Source: Geoglobus sp. UBA235
GTDB taxonomy: Archaea > Halobacteriota > Archaeoglobi > Archaeoglobales > Archaeoglobaceae
Length of the DNA: 64,000 nucleotides
Assembly: GCA_002494725.1 (NCBI GenBank)
Contig: DACG01000017.1
Span: 60,115-124,114, forward strand
Direction: 5' to 3'
The notes under the pieces are model-generated. The model was given only the letters and a program-made list of their open reading frames with translations, made no database searches and had not been told where the DNA came from. Numbering within the stretch: position 1 is the first letter of the stretch; every line of letters starts with the position of its first letter. This document shows positions 42,421 through 49,770 of this stretch, one piece after another. The position numbers and the translations under genes were made by a program.

Positions 42421-43008
42421 ATGAGCAAACTTAGATACGGATTGCTGGGAATAATTGCTGCCCTGGCGATTGTTCTTGGTGTGGGTGCAAATTTCAGCGA
42501 TTACAACGCTGACAGAAGTGCCCACTGGACGATAGTGACGGATGATACAGAGCTAATAGATCTCGAGCCAATTCAGCCCTATGCATACATAGGAGATGAT
42601 GGTCTCTTGAGAATTGATTTTTCAGCAAACAACCCCAACTACCCAGGGTATGGTGATGGTATAAGCCCGGCAAGCGAGTACAACTTTGATGAGGTGTTTG
42701 CAGTAAGCAACGATCTCTGGGAGAGATTCCCCATAGTTGTAAGGGTGACATCCAACAACACCCACGTGGAATTTTACGGACATGAGGGCGGAGTTTACGC
42801 AGTTGATGGTGGTCAGCTTGCAACAGCCTCAGACAGTGCAAGAGATGATGTATGCTTTGTTGTGAACCCGGGAGAGGCTGTGAAGATAGGTATGGACCTG
42901 AGTGCAAATGGTAACAATCCGGGAGAAATGTGGAATGTGGCCATGAAAGTGAAAGCATACAGAATGGGGACTGAGCCTGCAGAACTTGCTGATTGCGGGC
43001 AGGAGTAA
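42421..43008 (+). CDS. DUF1102 secreted protein, first paralogue
   Basis: A 195-aa protein with an N-terminal hydrophobic signal (YGLLGIIAALAIVLG) directly followed by the shared motif GANFSDYNADR. Then comes a beta-rich region with EPIQPYAYIGDDG, NPNYPGYGDGISPASEYNFDE and VSNDLWE, features of DUF1102, an archaeal family of unknown function resembling the TasA/camelysin group of secreted fibre proteins. GGAG lies 7-10 nt before the ATG. It is the first gene of a five-gene run that includes a signal peptidase. Two Cys near the C-terminus (DVCFV, LADCGQE) could form a disulfide outside the cell. Confidence 0.82.
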   Translation: MSKLRYGLLGIIAALAIVLGVGANFSDYNADRSAHWTIVTDDTELIDLEPIQPYAYIGDDGLLRIDFSANNPNYPGYGDGISPASEYNFDEVFAVSNDLWERFPIVVRVTSNNTHVEFYGHEGGVYAVDGGQLATASDSARDDVCFVVNPGEAVKIGMDLSANGNNPGEMWNVAMKVKAYRMGTEPAELADCGQE

Positions 43009-43022
43009 TGAGGTGAGTGAAA

Positions 43023-43562
43023 ATGAGAAAAATATTTGGCATAACGCTTCTCATTGCCGGTTTGATACTTGCAATGAGTGCTGGAGCAAACTTCAGGTAT
43101 TATGAAGCTGACAGAACAGTTACAGTAGCGGTTGTTGCAGATGATAACGAATTTATTGATCTAACACCAACACAGCCGTACGCATATCTCAACAACGGAA
43201 AGCTTACAATAGAGATAAGCCCCAACAACGCAAATTACAACGAATCTCTTGGCTTTGGGTCAGGTTTAAGTCCCAACTCAACCTACGTGTTTGAAGAGAT
43301 GTTCAATGTAAGCAATGAGCTATGGGAAAACAATGCAACAGCATATCCAATATGTGTAACAATATCAAGCAACAGCGACAACTTGCTTTTGTTTGTGGGA
43401 GACTACGATGAGAATGCAACATACACCACACAGGTTAAGTTCACGGTTGAGCACGGCTCACCTGTACCTGTTGGAATGATATTCAACAATTATGGTCTCG
43501 GACTTGGATCACAATCGGCACAGCTCAGCATAAGTGCAGTTGCAGGGCCTTGCCCTACATAA
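43023..43562 (+). CDS. DUF1102 secreted protein, second paralogue
   Basis: A 179-aa paralogue of the preceding protein. The signal FGITLLIAGLILAMSAG ends with GANFRYYEADR; the matching TPTQPYAYLNNG, NNANYNESLGFGSGLSPNS and VSNELWE motifs are in the same order. ATG 43023 has AGGTGAG 6 nt upstream; an in-frame GTG at 43017 is rejected. The gene starts 14 nt after the stop of the first copy, so they are co-translated. It is secreted and probably processed by the signal peptidase encoded next. Confidence 0.82.
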   Translation: MRKIFGITLLIAGLILAMSAGANFRYYEADRTVTVAVVADDNEFIDLTPTQPYAYLNNGKLTIEISPNNANYNESLGFGSGLSPNSTYVFEEMFNVSNELWENNATAYPICVTISSNSDNLLLFVGDYDENATYTTQVKFTVEHGSPVPVGMIFNNYGLGLGSQSAQLSISAVAGPCPT

Positions 43563-43587
43563 TTTTTTATTTCTGAGCCGTGATGAA

Positions 43588-44610
43588 ATGAAAATTCTTG
43601 AAATTCTGGGGAATGTTTTTGTAATCATCTCACTGATATTTCTGATATCATCGGTTGTTGGTCTTACCTTGAATCGTCCTGTGCTTTTTTCCTATGCAAT
43701 TTCTGAAAGCATGAAACCAACCATAGGTGTCGGTGATATGTTTTTCATAAACCCTTTTTCCAAGGGAGATGTTGGAAAAATAGTCGTGTTCAGGGCGGAG
43801 GACATATACGTTGTTCACAGGGTGTACGCTATTGAAAATAACGCCTACATCACAAAAGGTGACAGCAACATAGCAACCGACCAGCTTAACGGGAAAAATC
43901 CCCCCGTAAGCAAGGAGAGTGTTATCGGAGAGGTTGTTGAGTTTGCAGGAAAGCCTGTTTTGATTCCAAAAGCTGGAAGTATTGTAGATGCCTTTCATTC
44001 CAACAGCATTTTTCTGGCAGCTGCACTGATAACTTTGGGGTTTCTATCCCTTGGAAGAGAAGAAAGAAGAAAAGATAAAAAGAAGCTGAAAATCAGCACT
44101 GGATTTTTTTATGGACTCGTTTCCTCAGCTTTAATCATCTCTCTGATTGGGTCCACAATGCTTTCCTGGGGAGAAATGTCATTCAGCTACGCATCGACTC
44201 TGGCTGGAGGGCAGCGGGATGGATGGTACCTTCCGGGTTCAGAGTTTGAAAAAAATCTGAATTTTGAAAATAGAGCTTATTACCCCATGATATTCTTCTT
44301 TAAGGAGAAAGGAAAAAACGGAGAGTTACTATCAGATAAAACTGCATATCTTAATCCAAGAGAAAAGATGAAGCTTGAAATGAGAGTTTCAGTTCCGGAA
44401 GAGACGAGAATATATTCTGAGGGTGTTATGATTTACGCCTTTCTCCCAATCCTGCCTGTTTTCATGACTGAGACTTTATTCAAGATGAGTCCATTACTGC
44501 CATTAGTAGTACACATTTCACTTCTTTTCGGAATCCTGGTTGCTGTTTACCTGATTTCAGGATTTGGGGAAGACTACATAATTTTAAGAAAAAGGAGGTT
44601 GAAAATATGA
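43588..44610 (+). CDS. Signal peptidase I (S26B, archaeal/ER type) with C-terminal extension
   Basis: A 340-aa membrane protease. After the first helix the catalytic Ser is in AISESMKPTIGVGDM, His replaces the bacterial Lys in VVHRVYAI, and Asp is in ITKGDSNIATD, the Ser-His-Asp set of archaeal and ER signal peptidases. A further 190 residues contain two more predicted helices (about 130-150 and 180-200), an external region with NFENRAYYPMIFF, and a final helix. Ordinary archaeal signal peptidases are about 150-200 aa. ATG 43588 is chosen over 43534. It is embedded among secreted-protein genes, like SipW beside TasA in Bacillus. Confidence 0.85.
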   Translation: MKILEILGNVFVIISLIFLISSVVGLTLNRPVLFSYAISESMKPTIGVGDMFFINPFSKGDVGKIVVFRAEDIYVVHRVYAIENNAYITKGDSNIATDQLNGKNPPVSKESVIGEVVEFAGKPVLIPKAGSIVDAFHSNSIFLAAALITLGFLSLGREERRKDKKKLKISTGFFYGLVSSALIISLIGSTMLSWGEMSFSYASTLAGGQRDGWYLPGSEFEKNLNFENRAYYPMIFFFKEKGKNGELLSDKTAYLNPREKMKLEMRVSVPEETRIYSEGVMIYAFLPILPVFMTETLFKMSPLLPLVVHISLLFGILVAVYLISGFGEDYIILRKRRLKI

Positions 44611-45431
44611 AATTATTTTATGGTTTGAGTGCTCTTGTACTGAGCCTCATACTTCTAATTGGAGCAAGTGGAAATTTTAGAGAGTATGATGGTGAAAGAG
44701 GAACTATCCTCCAAGTTGCAGAAAACAACACATCTTATGTGGCATTCAACTGTCCAGAAACAGAGATTGTGGTTAAAAATGGAGAGACCTTTGCTGTGAT
44801 GACACTCACAAACAACCTAATGGAGAGAGCTGATTTCTACATTGAATCACAGGGAGATCTGATAGAATTCGATAATCCCACAAGCATAGATTCCGGAAAA
44901 AGTGAGATAATATACGGAACGTACAATGGAGATGGGAGAAATTACTCCATTCCAACCACAATCAAAGTTCAGTGGATAAATGGATCAGCATCCGTTGATA
45001 GCTGTACTGTAAACATCTCATATCCTCTTCCAGAGCTTGAAAAAACCCTTATAAATGGAAATCAGACTGTAAAGACTGGTGTTAAGGAGACCTGGACATT
45101 CAGAATTGCCCTGACAAATTATGGAGAAAAAGAAACCTACACGGTTACAGACTCCATTCCGGCAGAGTACGAGGTCGTTAATGTTACTCCTTCAAGTGGC
45201 ACCATTACTCTTGAGCATCCAGGAAATGGCAAAATGGGTGCAACAAAGCTCAAATGGATTGTTACAGCTGAAGATGTTGAATATGTATATGTGACAGTTT
45301 CAACCAAGCTCAATCCAGCAGGAAAGCAGGAATTTACATGTTCAGGTTTTTACATTCTAAACAGTGGAGCAGAAATAAAGGGTTACGGGATAACAAGTAA
45401 CAGCATTACACTGAACGTGGAGGATGATTAA
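44607..45431 (+). CDS. Secreted protein with DUF1102-like N-terminus and DUF11-like domain
   Basis: A 274-aa protein. The signal region (GLSALVLSLILLIGASG) leads into NFREYDGER, matching the N-terminal motif of the two DUF1102 neighbours. Residues 35-140 are beta-rich; residues 145-270 look like a DUF11/COG1361 repeat (LEKTLINGNQTVKTG, YTVTDSIPAEYEVVNVTP). Such domains are found in archaeal surface proteins. ATG overlaps the signal peptidase TGA by 4 nt. It is probably a surface component handled by the same protease. Confidence 0.72.
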   Translation: MKLFYGLSALVLSLILLIGASGNFREYDGERGTILQVAENNTSYVAFNCPETEIVVKNGETFAVMTLTNNLMERADFYIESQGDLIEFDNPTSIDSGKSEIIYGTYNGDGRNYSIPTTIKVQWINGSASVDSCTVNISYPLPELEKTLINGNQTVKTGVKETWTFRIALTNYGEKETYTVTDSIPAEYEVVNVTPSSGTITLEHPGNGKMGATKLKWIVTAEDVEYVYVTVSTKLNPAGKQEFTCSGFYILNSGAEIKGYGITSNSITLNVEDD

Positions 45432-45432
45432 A

Positions 45433-46356
45433 ATGAAATATGGGATTAAAAAGCTGATAACAATTCTTTTAATTCTGATTTCAACTCTTTCGTCCGTGAT
45501 TGCAGCCTATGCAATCTCAATTCCAAGCAGTACGGTTCGTGAGGAAGTAAAAGAGATTTCAGTGATAAACGGTAAACTTAACTCATCAGCAGTTTTTACA
45601 GGAAAGTCTATCTACAGTAACGGGAGCAGTCTGAAGTACTATCCTGAGTCCATAACTCAGATAATTCAGGGGAAATACACAATTTCAACCAAACCACCTG
45701 AGAATGGGGAGTACCTTTTAAGAGTAAATACCACATACTACGTTCAGGAAGGAAAAACCAGAATTGTATTGTGGAGTGAAACTTTGATGACTGAGAGTGG
45801 TAATTTCACCGGTGAAAAGATTCTGAACTTCTCAATAACTCCGCCAAGACTTGAAGCTGATCTCGAAAGGATCAAAACCGGCGTTGGCATTTCGAGAATT
45901 CAGCAAGATGTGAAGATCAGGATAATGGTAAGAACAGATAATTCAAAATTTGATCACACCATATCTCTTCTAAAAAAATCTGGACTTTACAGCTTTTCCA
46001 GTTCAGAGAAAACTGAAAGGGAATCTTCAATAATAAAGATAAGTGAGAATAAATACCTCACAGGTATGAAGGTTGAAGATGCAAGAGCACTTTACGCAGG
46101 ACTTGCAGTATCTGCCATAATACCTGCGATTATTTTAAACCGAGATTACACTTCAAAAATTGGGAAAAGAAAAACAGAAAGAGGAGTAATGATTGTTAAT
46201 GGACAGAAAACAGGGAACAAGATTCTGCTTGAAAGTTTTGAAGATCTTAAAAAAGTATTCCAGCTTTCAGACAGTCCTGTGGTAAAAAGCAAAGATGGAA
46301 ATAAAGAAGTATATACAATCGAAGCTGCCGGAGTTATCTATGAATACAGGAGTTAG
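45433..46356 (+). CDS. DUF5305 membrane-anchored protein
   Basis: A 307-aa protein of the DUF5305 family: an N-terminal helix (LITILLILISTLSSVIAAYA), a large external beta domain with VNTTYYVQEGKTRIVLWSET, a second helix at about 215-232 (AGLAVSAIIPAIIL), and a cytoplasmic tail. DUF5305 proteins are often encoded with signal peptidase and DUF1102 genes in archaea (from memory of gene neighbourhoods, not checked here). GGAGG at 45419-45423 favours ATG 45433 over ATG 45424. Its 3' end overlaps the convergent HD gene by 4 nt. Confidence 0.75.
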   Translation: MKYGIKKLITILLILISTLSSVIAAYAISIPSSTVREEVKEISVINGKLNSSAVFTGKSIYSNGSSLKYYPESITQIIQGKYTISTKPPENGEYLLRVNTTYYVQEGKTRIVLWSETLMTESGNFTGEKILNFSITPPRLEADLERIKTGVGISRIQQDVKIRIMVRTDNSKFDHTISLLKKSGLYSFSSSEKTERESSIIKISENKYLTGMKVEDARALYAGLAVSAIIPAIILNRDYTSKIGKRKTERGVMIVNGQKTGNKILLESFEDLKKVFQLSDSPVVKSKDGNKEVYTIEAAGVIYEYRS

Positions 46357-46889
46357 CTCAGCCCAAGCTCCTCCCTAACATCCTTCAGACTTTCAATACC
46401 AACCTCATAGAGCCTTTCAAGGGGCATGAGTTTCTCAATCATCCTAATTCTGTTTCTGTCACATCCGGCTGCAAAGCTCTTCTCCTTGAACTTCTTCTTC
46501 ACCGTTTTTGGTGTGACGTCCTCAATTTTCCCCCCTTTTACAAGAGCACATGCAATTATGAGACCTGAAACGCTATCGGCAGCCTGCAACGCAAGTTCAA
46601 CAGGGTCTTCATAGTCACCATATCTCATGTGGTTGTGCCTTCTGACAACCTCAGCTATCTCACCATATCCCTCCTTTTCCAGAATCTCAGCTCCAGCCTC
46701 CCCATGCCTCTCCATGTCCTCCCCGACAATCTCGTAGTCTATGTCATGCAGAAGCCCTATTCTTGCCCATAGCTCCTCATCCTCTCCGAGTTCCCTTGCA
46801 ATCCCTCTCATGACTGCTGAGACCGCGATGCAGTGCTTTATAAGCTTGTCATCACTGACGTATTTTTTGAGCAGTTCAAGCTCATTCAA
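46353..46889 (-). CDS. HD-domain hydrolase
   Basis: A 178-aa protein of the HDIG/HD family of metal-dependent phosphohydrolases: His in KHCIAVSAVM, the HD pair in GLLHDIDYE (residues 48-50), His in ERHGEAGAE and RRHNHMRYG, with Asp in AADSVSGLI. The metal site looks complete. No substrate is evident. The start overlaps the proC stop by 4 nt, so the two are coupled. Confidence 0.82.
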   Translation of the reverse strand: MNELELLKKYVSDDKLIKHCIAVSAVMRGIARELGEDEELWARIGLLHDIDYEIVGEDMERHGEAGAEILEKEGYGEIAEVVRRHNHMRYGDYEDPVELALQAADSVSGLIIACALVKGGKIEDVTPKTVKKKFKEKSFAAGCDRNRIRMIEKLMPLERLYEVGIESLKDVREELGLS

Positions 46890-47605
46890 AGCTCATCAAC
46901 CCTCCTGCTTGCAGCTATCAGGGCATCAATGAACCCCTTTTCAATTCCGGCGATCTCCCTCAACCCCTCAGCAGTTGTGCCACCGGGAGTTGCTATCTTC
47001 CTTATTGTGTCCTCAAGACCGTATTTTGAATAGAGGTAGGCAGCTGACTGAAATGCAGATATTCCAGCCTTCAGGGCGTTGTCGTAGCTTATTCCCTGAT
47101 GGAGGGCCGAGATGACAAATGCATGGAACAGCTTTGCTATCAGAGCTGGAGAGCTGCCAAGATATGACGTCATTGCATCAAGCTCATCCTCGGTTTCGCA
47201 GTAAATGAAGTCCGATTCGAGGAATCTGAGATGCTCTGCAGTTTCTGGGGGATAGCAGGCTATGACGCCTCTCTTCTCTATTCCGAGATTTGTCATCCCT
47301 CTAAACGGGTTTTCAATGTGCTTCAGCATCTCCTCAAGCCTTACCCCTGCAACAAAGCTTATAACAGGCTTGCTCTTTGCAACATCCCCTACTGTTTCAA
47401 GATGACTCCTGAAAACATGGGGCTTCAGGGCGACAAGGAATACGTTTGCCTCTCCGGCCTCCTGAATGTCGTAAACAAACTCAACCCCCTCAAGCTCCTG
47501 AAACTCCTCCCTTCTTCTCCTGACTGCAATTATCTCAACATTTTTCATTGCATTCCTTATCAGGGCCATGCCAAGATTTCCCGCTCCAATTACAGCAACC
47601 TTCAT
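46886..47605 (-). CDS. proC: Pyrroline-5-carboxylate reductase
   Basis: A 239-aa NAD(P)H-dependent reductase, last step of proline synthesis. The Rossmann motif VAVIGAGNLGMALIR opens it and the family signature ATPGGTTAEGLREI is at about 207-220. It is slightly shorter than bacterial ProC (about 265-270 aa). It follows a small hypothetical gene by 9 nt and overlaps the HD gene by 4 nt. Confidence 0.9.
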   Translation of the reverse strand: MKVAVIGAGNLGMALIRNAMKNVEIIAVRRRREEFQELEGVEFVYDIQEAGEANVFLVALKPHVFRSHLETVGDVAKSKPVISFVAGVRLEEMLKHIENPFRGMTNLGIEKRGVIACYPPETAEHLRFLESDFIYCETEDELDAMTSYLGSSPALIAKLFHAFVISALHQGISYDNALKAGISAFQSAAYLYSKYGLEDTIRKIATPGGTTAEGLREIAGIEKGFIDALIAASRRVDEL

Positions 47606-47614
47606 GGTTTCACC

Positions 47615-47797
47615 TCAGTCACAGACGAACCCCATAACCTCAACAACATCCTTCTCAGCCACCTCTTCAGGCTTCACAGCAGAGTTATCATAAAGCAGGA
47701 TCATTCCATCTTCATAAAGTTTTCTTGCATAGCTGATTGCCTCACTTCCATTCATTTCGATCTGCTTTCCATCCTCCACAAACCTGAAAACAACCAT
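47615..47797 (-). CDS. 60-aa hypothetical protein upstream of proC
   Basis: A small acidic protein with no match I recognise. It has no hydrophobic segment; a single Cys is near the C-terminus (GFVCD). The TATA-like CCATTAATAAC about 25 nt before the ATG on the minus strand suggests a leaderless mRNA, and proC starts 9 nt after its stop, which supports it as a real first gene of the proC-HD unit. Confidence 0.6.
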   Translation of the reverse strand: MVVFRFVEDGKQIEMNGSEAISYARKLYEDGMILLYDNSAVKPEEVAEKDVVEVMGFVCD

Positions 47798-47893
47798 CGG
47801 TTGAGATTGACTTTCAGGGTTATTAATGGTTTCCGGGTGTGAGGAGAGCTTTCAGAGAAGGAGTTAAATAAGTTCCGGAAATATCCATGCTCA

Positions 47894-49036
47894 ATGTACA
47901 GATTCAGACTCCTGTTCGCAGCATCACTCGCCCACATGCACAACCACATGGCAATAAACCTCATAATAGCGATTCTCCCTGCCTTTCAGGTTTATCTGCT
48001 TCTCAACTACACCAAGACCGAGCTGATAGCAGCGGTCTTCTTCATATCCTACTCCATATCAACTCTTGTTTCCGGGATCCTTGGCCTGAGACATTCCAAA
48101 AAGCTCCTGGTTGTTGCAGGTCAGCTCCTTGCATTTGTGTCACTCCTCACGCTCACAGAATACAAGAATTACACGCTCCTCCTTATGATACAGGTGGCTT
48201 TTGGAGTTGGATGCGGAACCTACCACTCCCCCGGAACAACCCTTCTGGTTGACTCATCACCGGAAGATAGGGTGAACACGTACCTCGGCATTCACGGGTT
48301 TGCAAGCAGTCTCGGAATGATAATCTCTCCTCTAATCGTATCATTTTTCCTCCTGCATTACGGTCTTGAAAACCTGATCCTTTTCTTTGCCCTTTTCACC
48401 GCTGGAGTTGCTGGAGTTTACATGCTGTTCATGAAGCAGGACAGTCCGGAAAGCCACGGGCTTAATCATTTTTTCAGCTACTTCAGAAGGAGTGCAAGCA
48501 GATTCCTCGTGATCTCCTATCTGCTCAGGGATGCAAGCTTCTGGGGGATAATGTCCTTCATTCCACTCTACGCCTTCAATGTTGTTGGCCTTTCCAAGGT
48601 TTCATCAGCAGCGATCGTGGCACTGTTTCCATTCACGGGTCTTTTTGCAAACATCTCTGCAGGGTACCTGGGAGACAGAGTTGGAGCTGTGAACCTCGCA
48701 TCACTGTGCGTATTTCTGGCATCCCTCTCACTTCTGCCAATAATACTCATTCCATCACCGGAAATATTCTACCTGACAGTTGTGGCTCTTGGAATCCTCC
48801 TCTACTCGACAATACCCCTTTACGATGCGATTGTTGCATTCCACATTCCGGTTCATTTCAGATCTCCAGCATACGGCATATTTCAGGGAATCGGATTCTT
48901 TTTTGGAGGACTGTTTTCTCTGAGTGCCGGAGTTATCTCTGACCTCGTGGATGTCAGGTTTTTCTTCGTCATGCTCACTGCTGCACTCTTTCTCAGCGGA
49001 TTTCTGATTTTTGCAGAGAGAGGGGTTCTGAGGTAA
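47894..49036 (+). CDS. MFS transporter
   Basis: A 380-aa major-facilitator protein with about eleven or twelve hydrophobic segments. Features include a loop LRHSKKLLVVAGQ after the second helix, FGVGCGTYHSPGTTLLVD and GYLGDRVGAVNLA. A His-rich N-terminus (SLAHMHNHMAIN) is unusual. The substrate is unknown. GTTAAATAAG about 29 nt before the ATG suggests a leaderless mRNA. A second MFS gene lies at 60 kb, not close in sequence. Confidence 0.87.
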   Translation: MYRFRLLFAASLAHMHNHMAINLIIAILPAFQVYLLLNYTKTELIAAVFFISYSISTLVSGILGLRHSKKLLVVAGQLLAFVSLLTLTEYKNYTLLLMIQVAFGVGCGTYHSPGTTLLVDSSPEDRVNTYLGIHGFASSLGMIISPLIVSFFLLHYGLENLILFFALFTAGVAGVYMLFMKQDSPESHGLNHFFSYFRRSASRFLVISYLLRDASFWGIMSFIPLYAFNVVGLSKVSSAAIVALFPFTGLFANISAGYLGDRVGAVNLASLCVFLASLSLLPIILIPSPEIFYLTVVALGILLYSTIPLYDAIVAFHIPVHFRSPAYGIFQGIGFFFGGLFSLSAGVISDLVDVRFFFVMLTAALFLSGFLIFAERGVLR

Positions 49037-49080
49037 TCGCAAAAAGATTTCAAAAAAGATTTATTCTGATTGGCCATAAA

Positions 49081-49752
49081 ATGGTTGTGAAACCACAAAA
49101 AATAAGTTCGAAATTGGTCATTATTGCAGCCCTGATCCTCACCACTGTGCTCGTTTCAGGATGCTCGGAGCAGGGGGCTGTGGTTGTATTTGACGTCAAG
49201 CACAAACCCATCTTCAAGCAGTATTCAGTTTTCAGGGAGATCTTTCGGGAATCGGGAGTCAAAGTTGTGGATAGTGGAGTTGAGGATCTCGAGAGAGCGA
49301 AAGCCTACATTCTTGCCGGCCCAGCCCATAAAGTTGATGAAAAGGAGATAGTCGAGTTTGTCAGAGAGGGGGGCGTTCTTGTTGTGTTCATACACATCCC
49401 CCCATCCAATATAAAACCGATTCTGGATGAATTCGGGATGAAGGCTGAGACGAGTCCCGTGGAGGAGAACATTGTGACAGGTGTGCCCATCAAAAGCAGC
49501 GTTCTCACAGATGATGTTGAGAGAATCATTCTTTACGGAGCCTTCAGGGTGAGTCACCCGATAATTTCTGAAAAGAGAGGAGAGGTGAGGTTTTCGGAAA
49601 GTGAGAGAATGGGTCTTGTGGGCTTTAAAAAGTTTGAAAAGGGGTACGTTGTGATAGTTGGAGATGACGCTGCATTCACGGATCAGTACATAGAGAGTGC
49701 TGACAACATGGTTTTTGTCAGGAATCTGGCAGAGTTTGTGCTCAGCAGATGA
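49081..49752 (+). CDS. DUF4350-like lipoprotein
   Basis: A 223-aa secreted protein with a signal region (LVIIAALILTTVLVSGC) ending in a lipobox Cys. The rest, with VKVVDSGVEDLERAKAYILAG and VREGGVLVVFIHIPPSN, resembles the DUF4350/GATase-like fold found in archaeal and bacterial surface proteins. No catalytic residues are known. The gene starts about 25 nt after a TATA-like ATTTATTC and is 18 nt upstream of the second AOR gene, so may be co-transcribed. Confidence 0.75.
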   Translation: MVVKPQKISSKLVIIAALILTTVLVSGCSEQGAVVVFDVKHKPIFKQYSVFREIFRESGVKVVDSGVEDLERAKAYILAGPAHKVDEKEIVEFVREGGVLVVFIHIPPSNIKPILDEFGMKAETSPVEENIVTGVPIKSSVLTDDVERIILYGAFRVSHPIISEKRGEVRFSESERMGLVGFKKFEKGYVVIVGDDAAFTDQYIESADNMVFVRNLAEFVLSR

Positions 49753-49770
49753 GATTATCTGGTGTTGGTT

